NCBI GenBank assembly: GCA_900321515.1 | Contig: ONWI01000214.1 | Location: 1 to 12,449 of the forward strand | Direction: 5' to 3' | DNA from: an uncultured Eubacteriales bacterium | Lineage (GTDB): Bacteria; Bacillota; Clostridia; Oscillospirales; Acutalibacteraceae | Length of the DNA stretch: 12,449 nt | In this document: in pieces, positions 1 through 5,997 of the stretch | Numbering within the stretch: position 1 is the first letter of the stretch | Layout: every line of letters starts with the position of its first letter | The notes under the pieces: generated by a model | What the model saw: only the letters and a program-made list of their open reading frames with translations | Told to the model about the DNA's origin: nothing | Database searches by the model: none | Program-made: the position numbers and the translations under genes

Positions 1-66
1 CTCAAAGAGGGAGGCAATATCCGGCTCCCTCTTTGAGGGAGCTGTCAGCGAAGCTGACTGAGGGAG
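1..66. repeat. Intergenic hairpin repeat (GAGGGAG/TCAGC type)
   Basis: A perfect 13-bp inverted repeat pairs bases 1-13 with 25-37 (CTCAAAGAGGGAG against CTCCCTCTTTGAG). A second stem pairs 44-49 with 53-58 (GTCAGC, loop GAA, GCTGAC). The heptamer GAGGGAG occurs at 7-13, 35-41 and 60-66, and each copy could pair with the single CTCCCTC at 25-31, so alternative folds exclude each other. From memory, close relatives of this sequence are scattered between genes in many gut Clostridia; I cannot check this here. The element may continue to the left of the window. No coding potential is apparent. Confidence 0.75.
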
Positions 67-87
67 TGCTTAAGTTGTGGATAGTGC

Positions 88-387
88 ACGGCAATCAATT
101 TTTGGAATCAATTATAGTTGCATGTCTTTGTGATTCACAAAAATGGACGTAAATCGTGGTCAGGAAAATTTGGATAAGGTGCTTTATCGGTGGCGCCTAA
201 GCCTGATTTGCGTCGTAGCGCGTTGCAGCGATGGGCTCTGCCCCTGTTTTTCGCTTTTCAAGCGAAAAACTACCCCGCAAGGGCTCTGCCCTTGACCCGC
301 CAGGAGGTCCAGACCCCCTGGACTCCCACGCTCGCATACGCTCGCTTGTAATGCGCTGCGCGCTTTCCTTTAAAAATTGATTTCCGT
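88..387. repeat. MITE-like intergenic element with 16-bp terminal inverted repeats
   Basis: The left end, 88-103 (ACGGCAATCAATTTTT), matches the reverse complement of the right end, 372-387 (AAAAATTGATTTCCGT), at 15 of 16 positions. Between them lie strong hairpins: GTTTTTCGCTT at 246-256 with AAGCGAAAAAC at 260-270, AAGGGC/GCCCTT around 279-293, and CCAGG/CCTGG around 300-321. There is no convincing gene inside. The right 46 bases (339-384) recur inverted at 2358-2403. I see no clear target-site duplication, so transposition is an inference from the terminal repeats alone. The element ends 20 bp before the -35 box of the next gene. Confidence 0.55.
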
Positions 388-406
388 GACGGCACGAAGA
401 TTCGTC

Positions 407-435
407 TTGACAGAAACTCCCCATTATTATATAAT
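407..435 (+). promoter_or_regulatory. Consensus vegetative promoter of the deacetylase gene
   Basis: TTGACA (407-412), a 17-bp spacer and TATAAT (430-435) match the housekeeping sigma factor consensus exactly. Transcription should begin near 442, leaving a leader of about 50 nt before the chosen GTG at 491. This also excludes an upstream in-frame TTG at 377 as the translation start. Confidence 0.85.
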
Positions 436-475
436 ATTAGCTGCAATTCACCCTGAATTTGCAAGTTTAATATAC

Positions 476-480
476 GGAGG
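476..480 (+). promoter_or_regulatory. Ribosome binding site that decides the deacetylase start
   Basis: GGAGG at 476-480 lies 10 bases before GTG 491, a workable distance. In-frame GTG 482 is only one base away and TTG 500 is 19 away. The choice of 491 also gives a normal signal peptide. Confidence 0.65.
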
Positions 481-490
481 CGTGGCTTCG

Positions 491-2314
491 GTGGCAACAT
501 TGCATTGCTCGTTTTTTAGAACTAAAAGATTTTTCGCTCTGATACTTTTGACTGCGTTTGTTTTTTCCTCGTTTGATATGCGGGTCTTTGCAGAAGGCAC
601 TGTCACGGCATCTCTGAAGGCTTCCGCCTCCACCGTTCACAGCGGGACAGAATTCACCCTGAATTTGACCCTCTCCGCTGCGTCCGCTTCCGACATTCAC
701 GCTGAGATCTCCGGGGGAAAAAAGACATTTTCCCTCGATATTCCGGCAGGACAGACCTCCGGCAGCGTCGGGGTCAAAGCCGGCAGCTACGGCAGGATTA
801 CTACCGAAACCTTCACACTTATTGACAACGGCGCCTTCCAATCCTCCGGCAAGTCGGAAGCAAAGGTAAAAGTCCTTCCCAAGCCGAATGTCTCCTTTAA
901 CGCTAATTTCCTCATGACCTCCGTGGGCAGGGAGCTGAAAGTCTATTTCAAGTGCAAAAACGCCGATCAGATGTCCGTGGAGCTTCCTATCTCCCTCAGA
1001 ACCAACGACGGTAAGGTGCTGGAAAAATACACGGTTGACAGCAGCCATTCGAGCTTTCATCACACCGTCGCCATCGGGAAAAAATGGAAATTCCCTTACG
1101 CCCTCAAGGTCTTCAACGAACTGACCGGCAAGGAATGCGCAAGCATTCCGGTGATGGTGACCGACACCGGCAAGCCGGGCATCCGCAGAGTCGATACTGC
1201 CGAGAAGAAAATCGCTCTGGGATTCGACTGCGGTTACAACAATGTCTATACCGACTATATCCTGGACACGCTCGACGAATACGACGCCAAGGTGACATTC
1301 TTTGTCACCGGATTCTTCTGCAAGGGCTTTCCCGAACAGCTCAAGAAAATTCACGAACGCGGGCACGAAATCGGCAATCACACCATGAATCACCTCAAAA
1401 TGGGCGAACTGTCAAACGAAAAGGTTTATTCCGAGATTAAGGGCGTTAACGATATGGTGCATGATATTCTGGGCTTCTCCCCCAAAATCATGCGCCCTTC
1501 CTACGGTTCTGCCGGTGCAAATGTCGTCGCGATTTCGCGTATGGCGGGCTGCGAGACGGTCTTCTGGACGGAGGATTCATATGACTGGGACCCCGAAAAA
1601 TCCGCCGATTACATCATCAAACGCGCTACCAAGGACATGGGCGAAGGCTGCATCCTCCTCTTTCACAACAGCGCCCCCAAAACCAAGAAAACCCTGAGGA
1701 AGATTCTCGACGATTACAAAGCCAAGGGACTGAAAATTGTCCCCGTATCCGAACTTCTTTACGACGGGTATTACACGGTTGACTCCAAGGGCGTTCAGAG
1801 GCCCGATCCGGATTTTCAGATGATATCCGGTGGCGAACTCCTCCGGGAAAGAAAATTCACCGTGAATGTCACGGGCGCCTCCGACCGTCAGACTCAGCTT
1901 GAATTGACCCCTGTTTTCACCGACGAGCCGATTTCCAGAAACAAGGATGTCATTGCAAAAATCAAAGCCGACCCTTCCTTGATGGAGGTGAGCTACGATT
2001 TCGGCGATACCGTCGCCGCTCCGGTAAAGTCCGGAGACAAAATAGGCATGGCGACATTCTCCTACCGGAACGAGGTATGGTTCACCGCCGAGATGACTGC
2101 GGCTCAGGATATCGCTAAGGCGGAGGAAGTCAGTTCCGGCGCAGATACGGCTGTTTCGCCTGCCGATACGCATGTTGATGACACTGACAGGCGCCCCGGC
2201 AATGAGGAGCCGAGCATTCCTCTTATTCTGGGCATCAATATCGCGATACTCGCTATCGCCGCAGCCACCTTCCTTTTGATGATGTTTATCCGGATGAAAA
2301 AAATACAGATTTAG
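491..2314 (+). CDS. Secreted PdaA-like polysaccharide deacetylase, C-terminal membrane anchor
   Basis: The 607-residue protein begins with a signal peptide (basic RTKRFF, hydrophobic stretch, likely cleavage after VFA near residue 34). Residues about 36-130 and 133-225 look like two beta-rich, Ig-like domains. A NodB-type carbohydrate esterase 4 domain follows at about 240-425. It has GFDCGYNN (244-251) for motif 1, NHTMNH (296-301) with the metal-binding histidines, RPSYG (335-339) and LLFHNS (389-394). The first Asp of motif 1 is kept, but the second, usually a metal ligand, is Cys. Bacillus PdaA, which deacetylates muramic acid during spore cortex lactam formation, has Asn there, and the domain as a whole resembles PdaA. 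Residues about 453-545, including APVKSGDKIG, resemble the C-terminal domain of PBP5-type D,D-carboxypeptidases. A transmembrane helix (575-599) and a short basic tail end the protein. Peptidoglycan deacetylation outside the membrane is likely; the exact substrate is unknown. The consensus promoter suggests vegetative expression. Confidence 0.85.
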   Translation: MATLHCSFFRTKRFFALILLTAFVFSSFDMRVFAEGTVTASLKASASTVHSGTEFTLNLTLSAASASDIHAEISGGKKTFSLDIPAGQTSGSVGVKAGSYGRITTETFTLIDNGAFQSSGKSEAKVKVLPKPNVSFNANFLMTSVGRELKVYFKCKNADQMSVELPISLRTNDGKVLEKYTVDSSHSSFHHTVAIGKKWKFPYALKVFNELTGKECASIPVMVTDTGKPGIRRVDTAEKKIALGFDCGYNNVYTDYILDTLDEYDAKVTFFVTGFFCKGFPEQLKKIHERGHEIGNHTMNHLKMGELSNEKVYSEIKGVNDMVHDILGFSPKIMRPSYGSAGANVVAISRMAGCETVFWTEDSYDWDPEKSADYIIKRATKDMGEGCILLFHNSAPKTKKTLRKILDDYKAKGLKIVPVSELLYDGYYTVDSKGVQRPDPDFQMISGGELLRERKFTVNVTGASDRQTQLELTPVFTDEPISRNKDVIAKIKADPSLMEVSYDFGDTVAAPVKSGDKIGMATFSYRNEVWFTAEMTAAQDIAKAEEVSSGADTAVSPADTHVDDTDRRPGNEEPSIPLILGINIAILAIAAATFLLMMFIRMKKIQI

Positions 2315-2320
2315 TATTAA

Positions 2321-2353
2321 ACGCCGCCTTTGCAGTAAAGAGCGGTGTTTTTT
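2321..2353 (+). terminator. Rho-independent terminator after the deacetylase gene
   Basis: The stem ACGCCGC-CTTT, loop GCAGT, then AAAG-A-GCGGTGT (one G-U pair, one bulge) is followed directly by a run of Ts to 2353. It lies seven bases after the stop codon. Read on the minus strand, the same hairpin is followed only by TTTAAT, so any role for the converging gene would be weaker. Confidence 0.85.
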
Positions 2354-2354
2354 C

Positions 2355-2426
2355 ACTGAAATCAATTTTTAAAGGAAAGCACGGAGCGCATTACAAGCGA
2401 GCGTTTTTTTTTTAATTGATTTCCGT
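2355..2426. repeat. Short inverted-repeat element, probable deleted copy of the 88-387 family
   Basis: The left end at 2355-2367 (ACTGAAATCAATT) matches the reverse complement of the right end at 2414-2426 (AATTGATTTCCGT) at 12 of 13 positions. Bases 2358-2403 are the reverse complement of 339-384 with 44 of 46 identical. An 11-base T run (2404-2413 region) joins the two ends. It lies between two converging genes and has no coding potential. Confidence 0.6.
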
Positions 2427-2480
2427 TCGACTCTTGGCTGCCATTTTTATTCTGAGCTTTTTTTGATTACCCTGTGAGGC

Positions 2481-3398
2481 TCATGTGTAGTAATCCTCCG
2501 GCACCGGCGTGTAGTCGTTTATCTGGGCAAGCCATTCCGCGTCAAGCAAACGCTCTATCTCTTCTGTTTCACTCGTTTCCGGCATTCGCCCTTTCGACGC
2601 GCTTTTTCGCTTTTTGCCGCTTATCTCCTCCCGCACTATCGGCAGGAAGTACCTCATCGAACTTATTTCTCCGCAGCCTCTCCTACCTACTTCGTTTATC
2701 GCCTTCAATATCATTTCCTCGTCTGCCCCAACTGTGTACATCTCTGCCAGCGCTTCCCTGTCCGTCTGTCTCAGCTCTCTGCCTGTTACCGTTTCATAGG
2801 CTTCCTCTATCTCTTTCGGCGCGGCGGCGGCGGCTTTTTCCGGCATGGGTTTTTCCCCTGCCGCTTTGCTTTTGTTTGCTTTGGTTTTGTTTTGTTTTAT
2901 TTTGTTTTCTTTGCTTTGTTGCGTTTTCGCTGTTTTTTCAGGGGTTTTCGCTGCGGATTCATTCGTTTCCGCAGCAGATTCAGCTTCCGCTCCGTCATCT
3001 TTCTTCACGCTTTTCAGCAGCCAGTATTTGCTCTTGTCCGCCTTGCTCCTCGCTGTCACCTGCGAATAGTGCTGCTGTATCATCGCTGAGGTCACTACCG
3101 ACTGCTCCAGCAGCGCGCTGTCAAACAGTCCTATCTCCGCGCAGTATTTTATCACCTGCATGACGCTCTCCTTGTCCTTCACCCATCTGCTTCCCACTGT
3201 CCGCACCACAAACGCCGCAAGCTGATGCAGCGGTATCTCCAGATAATACCCGTTTTCATATACCCTGCTGAGCACTACCTCGTACACCGTATATCCTATC
3301 GGTCCGTATTCGTTGATCAGATCTATTACCGCGAAATCGTCCCATTCATGCACGTCCTTATAATAATAATCAAGTCCTGCCTTTTTCGGTCTTGGCAT
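2481..3398 (-). CDS. Phage replisome organizer-like protein (DUF4373 plus DnaD-like domain)
   Basis: The 305-residue protein starts at an ATG preceded by AAAGGAG. Residues about 8-95, with DYYYKDVHEWDD and YGPIGYTVYEVVLSRVYENG, are typical of the Lin1244/Lin1753 (DUF4373) N-terminal winged-helix domain of phage and plasmid replication proteins. A lysine, alanine and glutamate-rich linker (about 131-195) is encoded by low-complexity DNA. Residues about 196-260 (EEAYETVTGREL, Tyr250 with the FLPIV segment) resemble the DnaD/DnaB_2 C-terminal domain that helps load helicase. The usual closing YIxxILxxW is only partly kept. By family it should bind an origin and recruit replication proteins. No other phage genes are present, so it may be a domesticated or leftover gene. 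Function beyond domain similarity is inference. Confidence 0.8.
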   Translation of the reverse strand: MPRPKKAGLDYYYKDVHEWDDFAVIDLINEYGPIGYTVYEVVLSRVYENGYYLEIPLHQLAAFVVRTVGSRWVKDKESVMQVIKYCAEIGLFDSALLEQSVVTSAMIQQHYSQVTARSKADKSKYWLLKSVKKDDGAEAESAAETNESAAKTPEKTAKTQQSKENKIKQNKTKANKSKAAGEKPMPEKAAAAAPKEIEEAYETVTGRELRQTDREALAEMYTVGADEEMILKAINEVGRRGCGEISSMRYFLPIVREEISGKKRKSASKGRMPETSETEEIERLLDAEWLAQINDYTPVPEDYYT

Positions 3399-3408
3399 AC
3401 TCTCTCGT

Positions 3409-3415
3409 CTCCTTT
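3409..3415 (-). promoter_or_regulatory. Ribosome binding site of the replisome organizer-like gene
   Basis: AAAGGAG on the minus strand lies 10 bases before ATG 3398, supporting that start. Confidence 0.7.
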
Positions 3416-3439
3416 GTTGTTTCTTAATTCCTTTTACGG

Positions 3440-3487
3440 AATCCTATTTGTATTATAGTCTAAGTATTTAGAATTGTCAATAGGATT
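3440..3487 (-). promoter_or_regulatory. Consensus promoter framed by a 9-bp inverted repeat (possible operator)
   Basis: On the minus strand, TTGACA (3475-3480), 17 bp and TATAAT (3452-3457) match the consensus exactly. The perfect inverted repeat AATCCTATT (3440-3448) and AATAGGATT (3479-3487) brackets it: one arm overlaps the -35 box by two bases and the other falls at the predicted start of transcription. The arm centres are 39 bp apart. This placement suits a repressor that binds both arms. The binding protein is unknown; autoregulation is a guess. Confidence 0.7.
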
Positions 3488-3540
3488 TTGTACTGAGTTT
3501 CGCAATTTCGAGACGGATTTCTTTCTCCTGCTGGCATAAT

Positions 3541-3580
3541 AAAACGGCTGCCGCCCCTTTTTTACGGGAACGTCAGCCGC
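3541..3580 (-). terminator. Rho-independent terminator after the sugar transferase gene
   Basis: Read on the minus strand, CGGCTG (3574-3579) pairs with CAGCCG (3545-3550), with inner CCC/GGG pairing around an A-rich loop. TTTTATTAT follows. It lies about 40 bases past the stop codon. Confidence 0.75.
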
Positions 3581-3616
3581 TTTGTCTGCTTGATTGATTT
3601 TTTTTGATCTGTGAAA

Positions 3617-4273
3617 TCAGTTCCTTCTGCCTTCCACATATCCCTGTCCGCCGATGACTACCGAAACAGTCTTGGCAAAAATGATCGCGTCAAATATCAC
3701 TGAACGCTTGATGACGTATTCCTTGTCGAAATACACCTTTTCCTCCGCCGGAACGCAGTCGCGTCCGTTTACCTGCGCCCAGCCTGTTACGCCCGGACGC
3801 ACATCGTACACGCCTTCACGCATACGCAGCTTATGCACGTCTGACTCGCTCATGATGAGGGGACGCGGACCTACAAGGCTCATGTCGCCTATCAGCACGT
3901 TGAAAAGCTGCGGAAGCTCGTCTATGCTGGTCTTTCTCAGCACACGGCCTATCCTGGTGATGTGGGCATACGGGTCCGAAAGATTGGACGTCGCCATCTC
4001 ATGAGGCGCGTTTACCTTCATGGTACGGAATTTATACACCTTGAAAAGATTGCCGTTTTTGCCAACGCGGTTCTGGCTGAAAATCACCGAACCCTCCGAG
4101 TCCAGCTTGATCATTACCGCCACCACTCCGAACAACGGAAGGAGCAGCGTCAGCGCCGCTGCCGATACGCATATATCAAATATCCTCTTGAGAACTGTGT
4201 AAACAGGCTTTGTCTTGATCCGTGTGTCATCAAAATAAAGGTTGCCTACATAATTCTCACGCACATTAACCAT
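3617..4273 (-). CDS. Short bacterial sugar transferase (polyprenyl-phosphate phosphoglycosyl transferase)
   Basis: The 218-residue protein matches the single-domain bacterial sugar transferase family. These enzymes move a sugar phosphate from a nucleotide sugar onto undecaprenyl phosphate, starting capsule, exopolysaccharide or glycoprotein glycan synthesis. LKRIFD at 28-33 opens the one hydrophobic segment (about 34-56), which in this family re-enters the membrane. Then come FSQNRVGKNG (65-74), KFRTM (81-85), the catalytic Asp-Glu pair in DELPQLFNVL (118-127), GDMSLVGPRP (129-138) and PGVTGWAQVNGR (160-171). All core motifs are present and the length is normal. The start has AAGGGGG nine to ten bases upstream. 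No other glycan genes are in the window, so it is an orphan here and its sugar cannot be named. Confidence 0.92.
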   Translation of the reverse strand: MVNVRENYVGNLYFDDTRIKTKPVYTVLKRIFDICVSAAALTLLLPLFGVVAVMIKLDSEGSVIFSQNRVGKNGNLFKVYKFRTMKVNAPHEMATSNLSDPYAHITRIGRVLRKTSIDELPQLFNVLIGDMSLVGPRPLIMSESDVHKLRMREGVYDVRPGVTGWAQVNGRDCVPAEEKVYFDKEYVIKRSVIFDAIIFAKTVSVVIGGQGYVEGRRN

Positions 4274-4283
4274 GACAAATTAC

Positions 4284-4318
4284 CCCCTTAAAATCACTTT
4301 TGCTTTCCGCTTAAGGGG
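4284..4318 (-). promoter_or_regulatory. Leader hairpin that can cover the sugar transferase ribosome binding site
   Basis: In the minus-strand mRNA, CCCCTTAA (4311-4318) is perfectly complementary to TTAAGGGG (4284-4291), with a 19-nt loop. The second arm contains most of the Shine-Dalgarno sequence (4282-4289). The stem would hide the ribosome binding site. Regulation through it is inference. Confidence 0.45.
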
Positions 4319-4370
4319 CGTCTCGCAAGTCACAATCTCTCTCACGCGTTTCCCCTTTTGCTTTGTTTAT

Positions 4371-4399
4371 AGTATATCACATCATTTATCGATTTTCAA
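4371..4399 (-). promoter_or_regulatory. Promoter of the sugar transferase gene
   Basis: On the minus strand TTGAAA (4394-4399), a 17-bp spacer and TATACT (4371-4376) fit a housekeeping promoter with one mismatch in each box. It gives a leader of about 90 nt. Confidence 0.6.
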
Positions 4400-4649
4400 T
4401 ATATTTTTTTTGTTTTTTGCATTTTTATCAGATTTTTCAAAAAATAATCACCGATGTCCGATAAATAGTTATTAAATAACGATAAACAGGGGATTTTTGT
4501 TGTTTAATGTAGAACGCTGTCTTTTATCTTTTTAACTCAATAAAGCGCTTTTGTGCAATATGACGAATCGCAACCTTTCCCGGGTCTGCTTTTTCTCTAC
4601 CCGGAACAGAATTTTTCGCGCGGCTCTCTCTTTATCGGCTCCTGCCTTT
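4400..4649. other. AT-rich intergenic region without a gene
   Basis: The gene-free stretch really runs from 4274 to 4649; its first part holds the promoter and leader of the sugar transferase. The rest is AT-rich. It includes a 13-bp palindrome GTTATTAAATAAC (4468-4480) and an imperfect hairpin joining 4577-4585 with 4599-4606 (TTCCCGGGT/ACCCGGAA). The hairpin lies past the end of the ABC operon but has no T run in the operon's direction, so I see no clear terminator for that operon. Confidence 0.5.
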
Positions 4650-5216
4650 TCACAGCTCGTATATTTTGCCGCATTCCATCATTTCACATTCCGCCCGGTC
4701 GTGGGTCACAAGTATCACCGTCCGGTTGACGCTGTATTCCAGCACCTTCTCCGTCACCCGGCTCCGAAGCTCCGGGTCAAGCCCTTTGAACGGCTCATCC
4801 AGCAGTATCACCTTCGAGTCCGCCGCCAGCGCGCGCGCTATGTTCACGCGCTGCTTCATCCCTCCGGAAAAGTCCTCCGGATAGCCCTTCCGCTCTTCCC
4901 ACAGCTCTACCGCCCGCAGCACTTCCCGCGCATATTCCTTTGTACAGCCCGCCGCCGCGGTTATGTTCTCCTCCGCGGTCAGCCAGGGCAGCAGCCGGTA
5001 TTCCTGAAACACATACGAGACTTTGCCCTCCGGCACTTCCACCTCGCCGCTGTCCGGCGTGACAAGTCCCGCTATGATATTCAGTATCGTCGTCTTGCCC
5101 CCTCCCGACGGTCCTGTGATGCTGACCCGCTCGCCTTCCGCGGCTTCCATCGTGAAGCCTGTCAACACCTGCCGGGTTCCGAACGCTTTGCTGACGTTAT
5201 TTAATCGCAGCGGCAT
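4650..5216 (-). CDS. ABC transporter ATPase, nitrate/sulfonate/taurine (SsuB/TauB) class
   Basis: The 188-residue ATPase powers the importer formed with the two upstream genes, on the inner face of the membrane. It shows Walker A GPSGGGKT (35-42), Q-loop Gln71 in FQEYRLLPW, signature FSGGMKQR (116-123), Walker B VILLDEP (136-142) and H-loop VTHD (His172). The EYRLLPW segment after the Q-loop is typical of the NitT/TauT group. It is shorter than the usual 240-260 residues because it ends soon after the H-loop; the reading frame closes cleanly, so it is a compact version rather than an obvious truncation. Its start overlaps the end of the permease gene by 20 bp and has GGAGG (5224-5228) seven bases upstream, inside that gene. 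It is the last gene of the operon. Confidence 0.9.
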   Translation of the reverse strand: MPLRLNNVSKAFGTRQVLTGFTMEAAEGERVSITGPSGGGKTTILNIIAGLVTPDSGEVEVPEGKVSYVFQEYRLLPWLTAEENITAAAGCTKEYAREVLRAVELWEERKGYPEDFSGGMKQRVNIARALAADSKVILLDEPFKGLDPELRSRVTEKVLEYSVNRTVILVTHDRAECEMMECGKIYEL

Positions 5217-5997
5217 TGCCGTCCCTCCTCACAAGCCGGTATTTTCTGCCGATATATCCCATGGCACTCACAAAGATTTTCTCCAGCGCTATGCTCAGTA
5301 TTATCACTACCGCCGTCCATGCGAACAGGTCCGCTGTCTCAAGGTATATCTTGGAATAGTAGAGCTGTCGCCCTATCGAATCCCTCGTTACGCCGATGAC
5401 CTCCGCCGCTACTCCCGCCTTCCACGAAAGCCCCAGCGCCGTCCGCGACGCTGCCATCATGTAGGGCAGCACCGACGGAATGTATATCTTCATCACCCGC
5501 TTGCGACGGTTCATGCCGTAGACCTTCGCCATTTCGATGAGCTTCGGGTCTACCTCTCCTATGCCCTGAATCACGTTGCCGTAGACCACCGGCAGCACCA
5601 TCAGATACGCTATGAATACCGGCACGCGCTGTCCTGTCAGCCATACCAGCGCCAGTATGATAAACGACGCTACCGGCGTGGACTTTATCAGCGTGATCGC
5701 CGGTGTGAAGAATTCCCGTGCAAATGAGAATTTATGGCACACCATCGCAAGCACCGCCCCTGTCACGCTCCCAAGCAGGAATCCCTCAGTGATCCTGCCC
5801 AGCGAACCGAGCGAATATCTCCAGAATTCCGCCGTGGCTCCCAGCTCCCAAAGCCGCTTTGCTACCGCCAACGGCGACACCACAAGCAGCTCCATGTCCA
5901 CGATATAACAGACAAGCTGCCACAGCACCAGCCAGAGTGCCGCGACAGCTGTCTTAATCGTGATTTTTTTCAGTTTTGCCTTACGCTCAGCCGACAT
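5197..5997 (-). CDS. ABC transporter permease, SsuC/TauC class
   Basis: The 266-residue membrane protein has about six hydrophobic segments and a BPD_transp_1 fold. The cytoplasmic coupling loop appears as EMAKVYGMNRRKRVMKIYIP (155-174), the EAA-type motif that docks on the ATPase. It should form the homodimeric channel for the solute bound by the upstream lipoprotein. ATG 5997 is preferred: it overlaps the end of the solute-binding gene by 11 bp, suits translational coupling and gives the usual family length with a basic N-terminus before the first helix. The frame is open to an ATG at 6060, but that would add 21 atypical residues and has no better ribosome binding site. No strong Shine-Dalgarno sequence is seen for either. 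Confidence 0.9.
   Translation of the reverse strand: MSAERKAKLKKITIKTAVAALWLVLWQLVCYIVDMELLVVSPLAVAKRLWELGATAEFWRYSLGSLGRITEGFLLGSVTGAVLAMVCHKFSFAREFFTPAITLIKSTPVASFIILALVWLTGQRVPVFIAYLMVLPVVYGNVIQGIGEVDPKLIEMAKVYGMNRRKRVMKIYIPSVLPYMMAASRTALGLSWKAGVAAEVIGVTRDSIGRQLYYSKIYLETADLFAWTAVVIILSIALEKIFVSAMGYIGRKYRLVRRDGNAAAIK

Noticed and set aside
377..490. Upstream extension of the deacetylase from TTG 377
   Set aside because: It lies upstream of the consensus promoter's transcription start, partly in a repeat element, and would bury the signal peptide.
467..1393. Long open frame antisense to the deacetylase
   Set aside because: It mirrors the codon pattern of the real gene, has no ribosome binding site and no recognisable domain.
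4577..4606. Terminator of the ABC operon
   Set aside because: The CCCGGG hairpin lacks a T run in the operon's direction.
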